This document shows positions 1 to 8,417 of a DNA stretch of 29,467 bases, in pieces (position 1 is the stretch's first letter; every line of letters starts with the position of its first letter). A program made the translations under genes and the position numbers. Where the stretch lies: assembly GCA_964393325.1 (NCBI GenBank), contig CAYMTE010000013.1, positions 1-29,467 on the forward strand, written 5' to 3'. The notes beneath the pieces are model-generated. The model was not told the DNA's origin and ran no database searches. It was given only the letters and a program-made list of their open reading frames with translations. This stretch comes from JBAZWV01 sp964393325. GTDB taxonomy: Bacteria; Patescibacteriota; Patescibacteriia; 2-12-FULL-60-25.

Positions 1-60
1 GAGTCGAACCCCTGTTAACGGCTTGAAAAGCCGCTGTCCTAACCGTTAGACGAAGAGGCC
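1..60 (-). tRNA. tRNA-Glu (UUC), partial
   Basis: Read on the minus strand from position 60, the sequence begins GGCCTCTTCGTCTAACGG. It then has a typical D-arm (GGTTAGGAC), an anticodon stem GCGGC/GCCGT around the loop TTTTCAA (anticodon TTC), and a T-arm beginning AGGGGTTCGA. The 3' part of the T-arm and the acceptor 3' strand lie outside the window. The anticodon reads GAA/GAG, hence glutamate. Downstream processing and CCA status cannot be judged. Confidence 0.93.
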
Positions 61-134
61 ATGCGCGGCAGAGAATATCTAAAATGACGGCGTTCGTCAA
101 GCCTATTCATCTGTTTTCACACGTCCAAATATAG

Positions 135-161
135 AAAAAACCCGGAAGCAACGCATCCGGG
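135..161 (-). terminator. Rho-independent terminator of the 165-596 gene
   Basis: On the minus strand a stem CCCGGA/TCCGGG with a 9-base loop is followed directly by TTTTTT, just past the stop codon at 165. It separates this gene from the tRNA further downstream. Confidence 0.85.
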
Positions 162-164
162 ATA

Positions 165-596
165 TCAGAGGGATCTGGGACGAAAAAGCGGAAAGACGCT
201 CTCGGGGGTCTTATCTTCAGCCATTTCGATGTGTAGGCCTTCGCAGGCGACGCCGTAGCCCGCGAGCCGCATTCGCACCATGCTGGAGTTTGCGAGGGCG
301 ATGCAGCGCGCACAGCCGTGAGTGATGACGATGCGGAGGAGCTCGTGCATCTCCTGATCTGTTTCAGAATCTACGGCGACGTCTTTGACGTGCCTCATGT
401 CGATAATCCACCCAACAAGTGGGGGAATATTCCGAAGCTCCTCAATGTGTTTCGCCTGCGCGTGGCGCAGAACGATGTAGGAGACGTGCCCGATGAACGT
501 GGTTGTGAGAACGCCGTCACGATGGATGGCGTCCGCGAGTGCATGCTGCGTTGAAGACGCGGTCGTGCGCGATCCCGTGGTCGTTCGCTTGATCAT
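165..596 (-). CDS. Small protein of unknown function (143 aa), possibly STAS-like
   Basis: I do not recognise the family with confidence. The protein starts MIKRTTTGSR. It has an alternating strand/helix pattern with a central segment VGWIIDMRHVKD and a later VITHGCARCIAL, which resembles the layout of single-domain STAS or SpoIIAA-like proteins; this is only a resemblance. The frame is open up to 668, but I chose 596. An AGGAG sits six bases upstream of that ATG, and a good sigma-70 promoter (647-652 and 625-630) lies inside the longer reading, so the extra 24 residues would not be transcribed. The gene is divergent from tsaD and has its own terminator, so it is monocistronic. Confidence 0.7.
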   Translation of the reverse strand: MIKRTTTGSRTTASSTQHALADAIHRDGVLTTTFIGHVSYIVLRHAQAKHIEELRNIPPLVGWIIDMRHVKDVAVDSETDQEMHELLRIVITHGCARCIALANSSMVRMRLAGYGVACEGLHIEMAEDKTPESVFPLFRPRSL

Positions 597-624
597 CCAT
601 TGCTCCTGTAAAGAACGCAGAGAG

Positions 625-652
625 CGTATATGTTGCTCGTAGGGGTCGTCAA
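625..652 (-). promoter_or_regulatory. Sigma-70 promoter for the 165-596 gene
   Basis: TTGACG at 652-647, a 16-bp spacer and TATACG at 630-625 on the minus strand. Predicted transcription start near 618, giving a leader of about 22 nt that contains AGGAG. This promoter decides the start codon of the gene. Confidence 0.7.
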
Positions 653-659
653 GCAGGAC

Positions 660-688
660 TGGAAACATCCCCCATAATCCGCTAAAGT
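660..688 (+). promoter_or_regulatory. Possible promoter for tsaD, leaderless geometry
   Basis: TGGAAA at 660-665, a 17-bp spacer and TAAAGT at 683-688. The ATG of tsaD begins seven bases after the last base of the -10, where transcription would start. No Shine-Dalgarno sequence is visible. The hexamers are imperfect, so this is a weak call on its own; it gains weight from the same layout at 9795, 23966 and 26702. Confidence 0.4.
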
Positions 689-694
689 CGGCCT

Positions 695-1729
695 ATGCCA
701 GTCCGCATCCTGGGGATCGAAACGAGCTGCGACGAAACCTCGGTGGCGTTGCTTCGTGTTGGGGCAAAAAAGGTGGAAATAGTGCATCATGAGATCGCCT
801 CGCAAATCCCGGTTCATGCGATGTATGGCGGCGTGGTTCCAGAGGTTGCGGCTCGTTTGCACGTTGCGGAGCTCGTTGCACTATTAGATCGCGCACTTGG
901 GGTTCCGCTGAAAACAAGCGGATTTGACGCGATTGCCGTCACAAAAGGTCCGGGGCTCGCAACGGCGCTGCGCGTTGGCGTCGAGGCGGCACGCACGCTG
1001 GCGTATCTCACAAAGAAACCGTTGTTCGGCGTGAATCATCTTGAAGGACATCTCGCGTCTGCGTGGTTGAACGAACAGAATCGGAAGGTATGGAAGTTTC
1101 CTATTTTGGCGCTTTTGGTGTCCGGCGGTCATTCCGAGCTTGTGCTTATGAAGGGGTTTGGTCGATATACTGTATTGGGTCGCACACGCGACGATGCGGC
1201 GGGGGAGGCGTTTGATAAGACGGCGAAGCTTATGGGGTTGGGATATCCCGGCGGTCCCATGATTGCGAAGTTGGCTGCGAGCGGAAACCCGGAGGGATTC
1301 AAACTTCCGCGCCCGATGCTCCATGATCCATCGTTTGATTTTAGTTTTTCCGGATTAAAGACAGCGGTGCGAACGGTGTGGGATGGCCTTTCTGCTGACG
1401 AACGGAAAAGCGAGCGCGTGCGGGCGGATCTCGCGGCCTCCATTCAAGCGGCGATCGTGGATGTTCTTGTTGCGAAAACGATTGCGGCGGTACGAAAGGT
1501 TCGGCCCGTCGCGGTTTCGATCGTTGGAGGCGTTTCCGCGAATGGATACCTCTATGCGGCATTGCAAGAGGCGTTGTCTCATGAAGGTGTTCGATTGTTG
1601 GAACCTGCGCGCGGACTTCATACCGACAACGCGGCGATGATCGCGGCCGCGGGAGCTTGGAGATATCAGCGAAAACCACGCGGCGACAATTGGAGGGCAC
1701 TCGACGCGAATCCGGAAATAGATCTATGA
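695..1729 (+). CDS. tsaD: tRNA N6-adenosine threonylcarbamoyltransferase TsaD
   Basis: TsaD (Kae1/Gcp/YgjD family) transfers the threonylcarbamoyl group to A37 of ANN-decoding tRNAs in the last step of t6A synthesis. The 344 residues are full length. The N-terminus has the family signature GIETSCDETSVALL. The iron-binding histidines are in NHLEGHLASAW (H115, H119), followed by the glycine-rich VSGGHSELVL and, near the C-terminus, SIVGGVSANGYL and HTDNAAMIA. The stop codon overlaps the tsaE start in an ATGA, so the two subunits of the same modification complex are translationally coupled. TsaB and TsaC are not in the window. Confidence 0.97.
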   Translation: MPVRILGIETSCDETSVALLRVGAKKVEIVHHEIASQIPVHAMYGGVVPEVAARLHVAELVALLDRALGVPLKTSGFDAIAVTKGPGLATALRVGVEAARTLAYLTKKPLFGVNHLEGHLASAWLNEQNRKVWKFPILALLVSGGHSELVLMKGFGRYTVLGRTRDDAAGEAFDKTAKLMGLGYPGGPMIAKLAASGNPEGFKLPRPMLHDPSFDFSFSGLKTAVRTVWDGLSADERKSERVRADLAASIQAAIVDVLVAKTIAAVRKVRPVAVSIVGGVSANGYLYAALQEALSHEGVRLLEPARGLHTDNAAMIAAAGAWRYQRKPRGDNWRALDANPEIDL

Positions 1730-2196
1730 GAACCGTTACACTTTCCCACGGAGAAGATAGCTTTCGATTTCGCATTCCAACGGCAGAGGATTGGAAGGAT
1801 GTTGCGGAGTATTTGCGTGATCGCGTGAAGCCGGGGGATATTATCGCGCTGTCTGGTCCGCTTGGAGCCGGGAAGACGACATTGGTTCAGGCGCTCGCGC
1901 GCTGTCTTGGATCAGCACGAGAAGCGCAGAGTCCAACGTTTGCGCTTCTGCGTTCGTATCCCGTCACAAAGGCGGGACCAATCAAACGGATCGTTCACGT
2001 AGACGCGTATCGGATCGAGCAGGAGCGCGAATTACTCGCGTTAGACCTGGATGAAGAGTTGTCGGATGAAAAAACCCTTCTCGTGATTGAATGGCCGGAG
2101 AAGATCGAAGGATGGATCCAGAGGCATGAAAAAAATGTCTACCTGATTCAGATTGAACAAAAAGAAAAGACTCTCGAGAAACGCGGAGAGTCTTAA
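1726..2196 (+). CDS. tsaE: tRNA threonylcarbamoyladenosine biosynthesis ATPase TsaE
   Basis: TsaE is the P-loop ATPase that turns over the TsaB-TsaD complex. The 156-residue protein has Walker A GPLGAGKTT at about residues 44-52, the family segment SPTFALLRSY, HVDAYRI, and a Walker B-like LLVIEWPEKI near the C-terminus. The start at 1726 overlaps the tsaD stop (ATGA); an upstream in-frame start inside tsaD is possible but would add an unrelated tail. The last codons lie in a hairpin that also serves as the terminator of the convergent gene, and the stop codons of the two genes overlap at 2193-2196. Confidence 0.96.
   Translation: MRTVTLSHGEDSFRFRIPTAEDWKDVAEYLRDRVKPGDIIALSGPLGAGKTTLVQALARCLGSAREAQSPTFALLRSYPVTKAGPIKRIVHVDAYRIEQERELLALDLDEELSDEKTLLVIEWPEKIEGWIQRHEKNVYLIQIEQKEKTLEKRGES
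2159..2194 (-). terminator. Terminator of the 2193-2522 gene, embedded in tsaE
   Basis: On the minus strand, AAGACTCTC (2194-2186) pairs with GAGAGTCTT (2175-2167) and is followed by TTTTCTTTTT. The hairpin spans the stop codons of both convergent genes and lies in tsaE coding sequence. The plus-strand side lacks a T tract, so it should act mainly on minus-strand transcripts. Confidence 0.75.
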
Positions 2197-2522
2197 GCGG
2201 ATGAGTCAAGTGATTCTTGTTGAAGGAGCTCGGCTTGCTTGACCGTGAGGCGATCGATGATGATCGCCCCGTGCGTGTCGAGCAGTTCGTGCCACACGCG
2301 GAGTGGAGCTCCGTGCGTGTCGAGGAAGGCACGTACCGTGAGGCAGCGTTGCTTTCGCTCCTCCAACGTCGCGCCTTGGCCTACGAAGACCGCCTTGTGT
2401 CCAAGGCCACCTTCTGGGGCTTTATAGAGCGTTCCGTGCGGCGTCACGGCGAGTTCGCCGGAGCCTGTTTTGAGGATGCGAGCGATTTCCGCTAGTAATA
2501 GCGCGGACGATTGGATTTCCAT
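2193..2522 (-). CDS. Hypothetical protein (109 aa)
   Basis: No family recognised. The protein begins MEIQSSALLLAEIARIL and contains GELAVTPHGTLYKAP and VWHELLDTHGAIIIDRLTV, so it looks like a small soluble alpha/beta protein without signal or membrane segments. The frame allows a start at 2543, but AAGGGAG five bases before the ATG at 2520-2522 and the promoter at 2549-2577 favour the shorter form. It is convergent with tsaE and has its own promoter and terminator. Confidence 0.7.
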   Translation of the reverse strand: MEIQSSALLLAEIARILKTGSGELAVTPHGTLYKAPEGGLGHKAVFVGQGATLEERKQRCLTVRAFLDTHGAPLRVWHELLDTHGAIIIDRLTVKQAELLQQESLDSSA

Positions 2523-2548
2523 CAGTTCTCCCTTGAATCGCATAAATA

Positions 2549-2577
2549 TAGATATCAGATCACGACAAAAATGTCAA
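2549..2577 (-). promoter_or_regulatory. Sigma-70 promoter for the 2193-2522 gene
   Basis: A perfect -35 TTGACA at 2577-2572, a 17-bp spacer and TATCTA at 2554-2549. The -35 overlaps the stop codon of the kinase-fold gene upstream, so intergenic space is fully used. Confidence 0.65.
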
Positions 2578-3476
2578 GTCTTTTTGACGGGCTTCTTCAC
2601 GAGTTTTGCGACGGTTGTCAGGATCCCGTCGTCTCGTTGGAATCGGAGTTTTGTGCCAAGCTGCTCAACCTCCGTCGCGTCTTGCAGCGTGTCATGCTCT
2701 CCGTAGGACGCGCTTCCAAAGTCAATCAAAAAAACATCCGTGAGGTCATGTGAAAACATGAGGTTCTTTTCGTGGAGATCGCGATGATAGAATCGCTCTT
2801 TGTTTAACACGCGGATGGTGTTTCGGAGTCGAACAGCGGTTTCTGTAGGGAGAAACGATCCGGCTTTTTCGACGAGCGCTGCATAGAGTTGGCTGCGCGT
2901 TTTGTTTGATGCGCGTAAATGGCGGACGAGGACCATTTCTTCCAGGTCTGCATCCGAGAGATGCGGGAGATCTTCTCGTCGTGCGCCGGGAAGGAGATGT
3001 TCATCCGGCATCTGTTCCGCGACACGCTCCAAGAGGAGCCGATAGAGGGTTTTTCCTGGTACGCGATCCATGCTGAGAATTTCTTTTCCTTCTCGCGTTT
3101 TGTAGTAGGACCATGGTCGCGGAATCCGGCCCACATCCTGTCCATTTTTCCGGGCGGTTTCCAAAATCGTATGTGCCGTTGTTTGTAATTCCATTTCGCG
3201 TTTGAGTCGATTTTCGAACGTGGTCTTTCCGGTCACGCGAGCGGAATGTTTGATGCAAAAGTCGCCAAGTTCGTCATCTGTCCGTCCGCAATACACGTCG
3301 GCAATTTGTCCTTGCCCAATCAGAAGACCGGGCTGCATCAGATCCGTGAGATGCTCCTCGATCTCACGACGAACATCTTCCTGTGTGGGCGTTTCGGAAT
3401 GCGTTCCGATTTCTCGAGGACGGATTTTTGACGGAGTCTCCTTTGTCGAGAACGGATTTTCGAAGACGTTCGTCAT
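2574..3476 (-). CDS. Protein-kinase-fold protein coupled to pilB
   Basis: The 300-residue protein has the ordered hallmarks of a eukaryotic-like or lipopolysaccharide-kinase-like fold. These are a glycine-rich loop GQGQIADVY (about 54-62), an ATP-anchoring lysine in FCIKH (K76), a plausible helix-C glutamate in RLKREMEL (E94), a catalytic loop HRDLHEKN (D233, N238) and a metal-binding DFG at 252-254. All key residues are present, so it is probably active, although the substrate is unknown. The N-terminal 50 residues are low in order and no transmembrane segment is seen. Its ATG overlaps the pilB stop (ATGA), which implies translational coupling. An aminoglycoside or small-molecule phosphotransferase is an alternative, since the order of motifs is shared. 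Confidence 0.8.
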   Translation of the reverse strand: MTNVFENPFSTKETPSKIRPREIGTHSETPTQEDVRREIEEHLTDLMQPGLLIGQGQIADVYCGRTDDELGDFCIKHSARVTGKTTFENRLKREMELQTTAHTILETARKNGQDVGRIPRPWSYYKTREGKEILSMDRVPGKTLYRLLLERVAEQMPDEHLLPGARREDLPHLSDADLEEMVLVRHLRASNKTRSQLYAALVEKAGSFLPTETAVRLRNTIRVLNKERFYHRDLHEKNLMFSHDLTDVFLIDFGSASYGEHDTLQDATEVEQLGTKLRFQRDDGILTTVAKLVKKPVKKT

Positions 3477-5347
3477 ACATCCGGCTTCTCATCCGCCTCG
3501 GTTTCAGCTTTGACGGTGAGCTCCGCGACGCGAAGGACCTCATCGACGGATGTGAGTCCATCCAGCGCTTTGAGAAGGCCATCTTGCACCATGGAAACCA
3601 TACCTTGTTTCTTTGCGATTTCTTCCATTTGGTATTCGGATACATTCCCGGTCAAGATGAGATTCTCAATTTCTTTTGTCATGGTCATGACTTCATAGAT
3701 ACCGATGCGGCCTTTGTACCCGAGTCCCGAACAGGTCGTACACGTATTTTCGCCGGCCGGGGGAGCGAAGAACGCGAGATGTGAAAGATCCAGCGGTGGT
3801 GAGCCGGGTTGCGGGGGAAGTGCGGTGAGTTCACTTGTCACACGCGCAAGAATCTCGGAAGACAGTGTTGCGGGTTTTTTGCAGGTTTCGCATAGCCGGC
3901 GAACGAGTCGTTGCCCGATGATGGCATTGATTGCCGGTGCAAGGAGAAACGGTTTGACGCCCATGGAGAGAAATCGGGGAATGGCGCCGGACGCGGAATT
4001 TGTGTGAATGGTTGATACGACAAGATGGCCGGTGAGCGCGGCTTGAATCGAGATCTCGGCCGTTTCAAGGTCGCGGATTTCGCCAACCATCACGACATCC
4101 GGATCTTGGCGTAAAATGGAGCGAAGACCTTTTGCAAAATCGTATTTCTTTTCGTGGTCGATCTGGCTTTGGTTGATTCCTTCGAGTTTATATTCGATCG
4201 GATCTTCGAGGGTGATGATCTTGCTATCCGCCGTATTCAGCTTTCGGAGAATTGCGTAGAGCGTCGTCGTTTTACCCGAACCCGTTGGACCGGTGGTAAC
4301 GATCATGCCATTTGGACGTTCGATTTCGCGACGAAGATGTTCAAGCGCGGCGCCGCGAATACCGAGTTTTTCAAACTCGAGCGCAACGGTCTTCGGACGA
4401 AGGAGACGCATGACGATCGATTCTCCATACGCTGTCGGCAAAAAGGAAACGCGGATGTCGATCTTCTCATTCGTGAGATAAATAGTGATGCGTCCATCTT
4501 GCGGTACGCCTTCGACGTTGATTTTTGCCCCGGAGAGCAGCTTGAGACGGCTGATCATTTGCTTCCAGGTTTCGCGAGGCAGTTTTGCGGCATCCTGCAA
4601 CAGACCGTCGAGACGGAACCGGATTTTGACGTCACCTTCTTCGGCTTCGATGTGAATATCGGAGGCATCGCTTTTCAGAGCGGCGCCGATCATCAGTGTT
4701 ACGACGTCGGTCGTCGAGACGGTGCGGATTTTTTCTTGAAGATCACGGAAATTTGAGATGTCTTTTTCGTAACTCGCAAGTTTTGCTTCGTCGATGCGAA
4801 GTCCGTAGATGACTTCTTTAATTTCAGGAAGAACGTCGTACAATTTTAGCGCGTAATCCATGCTTGGATCCGAGACGAAGTAGATTTGGACGTTTGCGCC
4901 CTCTTGTCGCGCGATGCGTTCGGCGATCGCGCTTGCATCTGCGCCGGGACGTGACGTGGCGACGCGAATTTCATCGCCTTGTTTTAAGAAGGATACGGTT
5001 CGCGTCCGCGTTGCCTCGTCTCGAGGGATAAGTGCAAGAACCTCCGGCGCGATGGGGAATCCTTTCAGATCAAGATACGGAAGGGAGAGCTGGATGGATC
5101 GATCTTGAGCGATTTTTTCGAGTTCCGTGAGCCGAATGTCTGACATCTTTTCTGTCAGCCGCTCCGCTTGCGACATTTCCTCGTAGGATTTTTTCGGCGT
5201 CGTGAGCTTCGAGGCTTTGACGGCCTTGGACGTAGCTCCCGCGATATACCCCGCTTGGGATCCGGTCGCTTTTGTTGATGAGGATGTCTGTTTCTTGAAG
5301 AGATCCTCGATGGAATTCGAGTGCTTTGGAGGAGGCGTAGAAGCCAT
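3473..5347 (-). CDS. pilB: Type IV pilus assembly ATPase PilB (GspE family)
   Basis: A hexameric motor that would drive pilin polymerisation at the inner membrane. Of 624 residues, the first 65 or so are a Ser/Thr/Lys-rich, probably disordered tail, followed by a degenerate N1 (MshEN-like) domain. The catalytic core has Walker A TGPTGSGKTT (about 353-361), the Asp box ITLEDPIE (about 379-386), Walker B DVVMVGEIRD and the His box TGHLVVSTIHTN. The zinc pairs CETC and CTTC are at about 486-489 and 536-539. I use the ATG at 5347, preceded by GAGG; a TTG four codons upstream is the alternative. No pilC, pilM-Q or pilin gene is in view. Confidence 0.94.
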   Translation of the reverse strand: MASTPPPKHSNSIEDLFKKQTSSSTKATGSQAGYIAGATSKAVKASKLTTPKKSYEEMSQAERLTEKMSDIRLTELEKIAQDRSIQLSLPYLDLKGFPIAPEVLALIPRDEATRTRTVSFLKQGDEIRVATSRPGADASAIAERIARQEGANVQIYFVSDPSMDYALKLYDVLPEIKEVIYGLRIDEAKLASYEKDISNFRDLQEKIRTVSTTDVVTLMIGAALKSDASDIHIEAEEGDVKIRFRLDGLLQDAAKLPRETWKQMISRLKLLSGAKINVEGVPQDGRITIYLTNEKIDIRVSFLPTAYGESIVMRLLRPKTVALEFEKLGIRGAALEHLRREIERPNGMIVTTGPTGSGKTTTLYAILRKLNTADSKIITLEDPIEYKLEGINQSQIDHEKKYDFAKGLRSILRQDPDVVMVGEIRDLETAEISIQAALTGHLVVSTIHTNSASGAIPRFLSMGVKPFLLAPAINAIIGQRLVRRLCETCKKPATLSSEILARVTSELTALPPQPGSPPLDLSHLAFFAPPAGENTCTTCSGLGYKGRIGIYEVMTMTKEIENLILTGNVSEYQMEEIAKKQGMVSMVQDGLLKALDGLTSVDEVLRVAELTVKAETEADEKPDV

Positions 5348-5395
5348 AGATCGCCTCAAGTGTAACGGGTGCGCTCGTTGCTGTCACCCTTCTAC

Positions 5396-5417
5396 AAAAC
5401 CCGCTGACGCGGGTTTT
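5396..5417 (-). terminator. Terminator of the 5438-6487 gene
   Basis: Nine-bp stem AAAACCCGC/GCGGGTTTT with loop TGAC. The sequence is symmetric, but only minus-strand transcription arrives here (from the membrane-protein gene), ahead of pilB. Confidence 0.7.
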
Positions 5418-5437
5418 GAATGGGTACTGGTTGAGGG

Positions 5438-6487
5438 TTATTGTTGTGGGGTATTGAAGAAGCCGGTTGCACTGCGTACGACGCGATGGAGTTTTGGAAT
5501 AACACCGCCTTCTCCCAATCGGCGGAAGAGATAGCTCCAGGTGGCGTATTGAAGCTGAATCGTGAATGCAGCTGCGGCGATGAGGCCGAGAACGCAGGCG
5601 AGCGCTCCAACGACAAATGCAATACCGATGATCGCGCCAGATTGGATCGCACTGGCGATAAGCGCAAGAAGGAAAATCGGGAGCATGAGGAGCAAGACGC
5701 TCATCGTAATAACGAACCAAATACCGATCGTGAGAAGAACTTGCAGAACGGCGGTTTCCACGATGACGACCCAATGTCGCACGAGCGTTTGATAGCCGCG
5801 TCGAATCGCTTCCGCGGCGGTTCCTCCTTGGAGAACGATACCGTTTAAGGCAAAGATTTGCACGACGCTGACGACAAGAGATAAGCCGAGGAACGCGATA
5901 AACGACAGGAGAAAGACGAGATACGTTGTTGTCGTTGTGTGCTCAAGCGCAAGGTAGAGCGGGAGGGCTGCGCAGAATCGCAGAATCCACAGCGTGCCAA
6001 AGGCAACCGCGTTCAATGCGGCGACGGGCCAGAGCATGCGTCCGCCGACGCGAAAGGCATTTGAAAGTGATACCTGATCGCCGCGATGACGAACGCCGAG
6101 CGCGTAGACGAGACCGGCTTGCCCAATGCAGGAGAGGGCGCCAAGGGCGAGAAGGACGGCAATAACGACGAGCAGTCCTTCGATACCGCCAATGACGGAG
6201 ATAACACGATCGAACTGACTGACTCCAGCGACGTGAATCGCCTGCAAGAGCTGATCTCCAATCGGCAGTGTCATGTATCGACCCTGGTCGGTGATGGATG
6301 TGACGGCGTGCCAGAGAACGTCGTATGAACCGCCGGTGACGAGGATGCCGGCAAGAAGGGCGAGAAGCCAATACTGACGATCGTGCCACGCGGTGTGTAG
6401 TGCGCGACGGAGGACGTCTCGATAGATCGGTTCATGCCGAAGCATGGATCTCACGGACGATGATCCCGAAGGAGAAGAGCGTTTCAT
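5438..6487 (-). CDS. Multi-pass membrane protein of unknown function
   Basis: About 349 residues with a short charged N-terminus and six or more hydrophobic segments. They include YWLLALLAGILVTGG, GLLVVIAVLLALGALSC, YLVFLLSFIAFLGLSLVVS and a long C-terminal pair around IWFVITMSVLLLMLPIFLL and GIAFVVGALACVLGLIAAA. It resembles the membrane domains found next to glycerophosphodiester phosphodiesterases, but no catalytic motif is visible and I assign no function. The start is uncertain: 6487 is chosen because a -10-like CATACT lies six bases upstream. The open frame extends to a GTG at 6520, and a later ATG at 6445 is possible. It is followed by its own terminator. Confidence 0.75.
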   Translation of the reverse strand: MKRSSPSGSSSVRSMLRHEPIYRDVLRRALHTAWHDRQYWLLALLAGILVTGGSYDVLWHAVTSITDQGRYMTLPIGDQLLQAIHVAGVSQFDRVISVIGGIEGLLVVIAVLLALGALSCIGQAGLVYALGVRHRGDQVSLSNAFRVGGRMLWPVAALNAVAFGTLWILRFCAALPLYLALEHTTTTTYLVFLLSFIAFLGLSLVVSVVQIFALNGIVLQGGTAAEAIRRGYQTLVRHWVVIVETAVLQVLLTIGIWFVITMSVLLLMLPIFLLALIASAIQSGAIIGIAFVVGALACVLGLIAAAAFTIQLQYATWSYLFRRLGEGGVIPKLHRVVRSATGFFNTPQQ

Positions 6488-6493
6488 ACAAGC

Positions 6494-6508
6494 AGTATGA
6501 GCAGCATA
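6494..6508 (-). promoter_or_regulatory. Possible -10 region for the membrane-protein gene
   Basis: Minus strand shows TGCTATGCT (extended -10, hexamer 6508-6503) and, nine bases on, CATACT (6499-6494) six bases before the ATG. No good -35 is visible; the region also abuts the ftsH terminator. Weak call. Confidence 0.35.
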
Positions 6509-6512
6509 GCAC

Positions 6513-6550
6513 AAAAACACGCTTCGTCCGAAGATGGATAAAGCGTGTTT
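6513..6550 (-). terminator. ftsH terminator
   Basis: On the minus strand AAACACGCTT (6550-6541) pairs with AAGCGTGTTT (6524-6515) across a 16-base loop and is followed by TT. It lies 18 bp after the ftsH stop codon. Confidence 0.75.
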
Positions 6551-6568
6551 GTGTGCGTCTCTTACATC

Positions 6569-8416
6569 TTACGACGACGATGCGATTGCATTTTTCGGAT
6601 TTGCCGGCGGCAGGCCGATCGCGGCGTAGAACGCATCGCGTTCCAGCGTTTCTTTCTTGATGAGGATTTCGGCAGCGCGTGTGATGGCTTCTTTGTGTGT
6701 CGAGATGATCTCGCTTGCGGTTTTGAGTCCTTGCGAGATGAGCGCATCGATTTCTTTGTCGATTTTTACTGCGATCGTTTCAGAATAGTCTCGATTTTCG
6801 TGGATCTCACGACCGAGGAAGATCATATCTTCTTGTTGTCCGTAAATGCGCGGACCGAGTTCGTCGGACATGCCCCACTGGGTCACCATATTACGTGCAA
6901 GACGCGTGGCGTTCTTCATGTCGCTTGATGCGCCGGTCGTAATATCGCCAAAGAAGATTTTTTCTGCGGCGTACCCTCCAAGCGCCATGGCAATATCTTC
7001 CGCGTATTCCTCGCGACGGCGCATTTTTCGATCTTCGGTGGGCATGCGGAGCGTGTACCCCGCTGCACGTCCACGAGAGATTAAGGATACTTTTTGCACC
7101 GGATCCGAGTGCGGCAGCAGATGCGCGACAACGGCGTGGCCAATTTCATGGAACGCGGTGACGCGACGTTCATCCTCACTTAAGAGATAGCTGCGACGTT
7201 CCGGGCCAAGGAGAACTTTTTCGATGGAGTTGAGCAGGTCGTCTTCAATGATGGTGGTGCGGTTGTTGCGCGCGGCAAGAATCGCGGCCTCATTCATGAG
7301 GTTCGCAAGATCCGCGCCGCTGAATCCCGGTGTACGTTCGGCGAGCTTGCGGATCGACACGCCTTCGGCGAGCGGTTTGTTTTTTGCGTAGATCGTAAGA
7401 ATTGCTTCGCGGTCTGCGAGATCTGGCGGATCAAGGACGACGCGACGGTCAAAGCGTCCTGGGCGAAGAAGTGCAGGGTCGAGGACGTCCGGGCGGTTGG
7501 TCGCTGCGATGACGATGATGCCGATGTTCGGTTCGAAGCCGTCCATCTCCACGAGGATCTGGTTCAGTGTTTGTTCGCGCTCATCGTGTGATCCGCCTAG
7601 GCCGGAACCGCGCTGTCGGCCGACCGCATCGATTTCATCAATAAAGATAATGCACGGAGCGTTCTTTTTTGCCTTGGCGAACAAGTCGCGGACGCGCGAC
7701 GCACCAACACCAACGAACATTTCAACGAATTCCGATCCACTCATGTGGAAGAAGGGGACGCCTGCTTCGCCGGCGACCGCGCGGGCGAGGAGCGTTTTTC
7801 CGGTTCCCGGTGATCCCATGAGCAAGACGCCTTTTGGAATCTTCGCGCCGAGTTTGACGAACTTTTCCGGTGTTTTGAGGAATTCAACGATTTCGGTCAG
7901 CTCTTCCTTTGCTTCTTTAACGCCAGCGACATCGGCAAACGTGACGCTGTCTTTTGCGTCTTTTTGAATTTCCCGCGCTTGTGATTGACCAAACATCATG
8001 GCGCGGTTGTTTTGTCCCTGCATCTGACGAAGCACGAACCACATGAGTGCGACGAGAAGGAGGAAGGGGATGAGGTTTGGCAAAATAACGCCTGCCCAAT
8101 AGCCCGCGCCGGACGCTTCTTTAACGTCAATGCTGATATCGCGGATTTTTTCGGTCGGAACGCCGTAGTTCGTAAGAAGTTCTGTAAACGATTGACCGGA
8201 TTCTTTATGGGCACGCGCTGCCGTACCGTCGCGTTTGACGATATCGATGTCCGTGCCGCGAACTGTCACGCTCTTCACCTCTCCCTGTTCAATAGAACGA
8301 GCGAGTGCTGAGAGATCAACGGAGGTTGTTTCGCCGATATTGACGAAGGCCATCACGACGCCAATGAGGACGATGGCGCCAATAAACAACAGGATATTTC
8401 GAAGAGTTTGGCTCAT
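6569..8416 (-). CDS. ftsH: ATP-dependent zinc metalloprotease FtsH
   Basis: Membrane-anchored AAA+ protease that removes misassembled membrane proteins and regulatory proteins. 615 residues: TM1 at about 7-27, a short extracytoplasmic domain, TM2 at about 107-129, then the AAA module with Walker A GSPGTGKT (201-208; the usual second residue is Pro), Walker B IIFIDE (256-261) and the second region of homology ATNRPDVLDPALLRPGRFDR. The zinc site is HEIGH (423-427, usual form HEAGH), so both catalytic histidines and the glutamate are present. The ATG of MSQTLRN at 8416 is chosen because it starts directly before TM1. The upstream in-frame extension runs through the S1 terminator. Confidence 0.96.
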   Translation of the reverse strand: MSQTLRNILLFIGAIVLIGVVMAFVNIGETTSVDLSALARSIEQGEVKSVTVRGTDIDIVKRDGTAARAHKESGQSFTELLTNYGVPTEKIRDISIDVKEASGAGYWAGVILPNLIPFLLLVALMWFVLRQMQGQNNRAMMFGQSQAREIQKDAKDSVTFADVAGVKEAKEELTEIVEFLKTPEKFVKLGAKIPKGVLLMGSPGTGKTLLARAVAGEAGVPFFHMSGSEFVEMFVGVGASRVRDLFAKAKKNAPCIIFIDEIDAVGRQRGSGLGGSHDEREQTLNQILVEMDGFEPNIGIIVIAATNRPDVLDPALLRPGRFDRRVVLDPPDLADREAILTIYAKNKPLAEGVSIRKLAERTPGFSGADLANLMNEAAILAARNNRTTIIEDDLLNSIEKVLLGPERRSYLLSEDERRVTAFHEIGHAVVAHLLPHSDPVQKVSLISRGRAAGYTLRMPTEDRKMRRREEYAEDIAMALGGYAAEKIFFGDITTGASSDMKNATRLARNMVTQWGMSDELGPRIYGQQEDMIFLGREIHENRDYSETIAVKIDKEIDALISQGLKTASEIISTHKEAITRAAEILIKKETLERDAFYAAIGLPPANPKNAIASSS

Positions 8417-8417
8417 A

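Noticed and set aside
596..668. N-terminal extension of the first small gene to 668
   Set aside because: A full promoter and a proper ribosome binding site lie within the extension.
5354..5382. GTGACA/17/TACACT as pilB promoter
   Set aside because: It would start the RNA within the ribosome binding site; pilB may instead be read from elsewhere, so the call is too weak to list.
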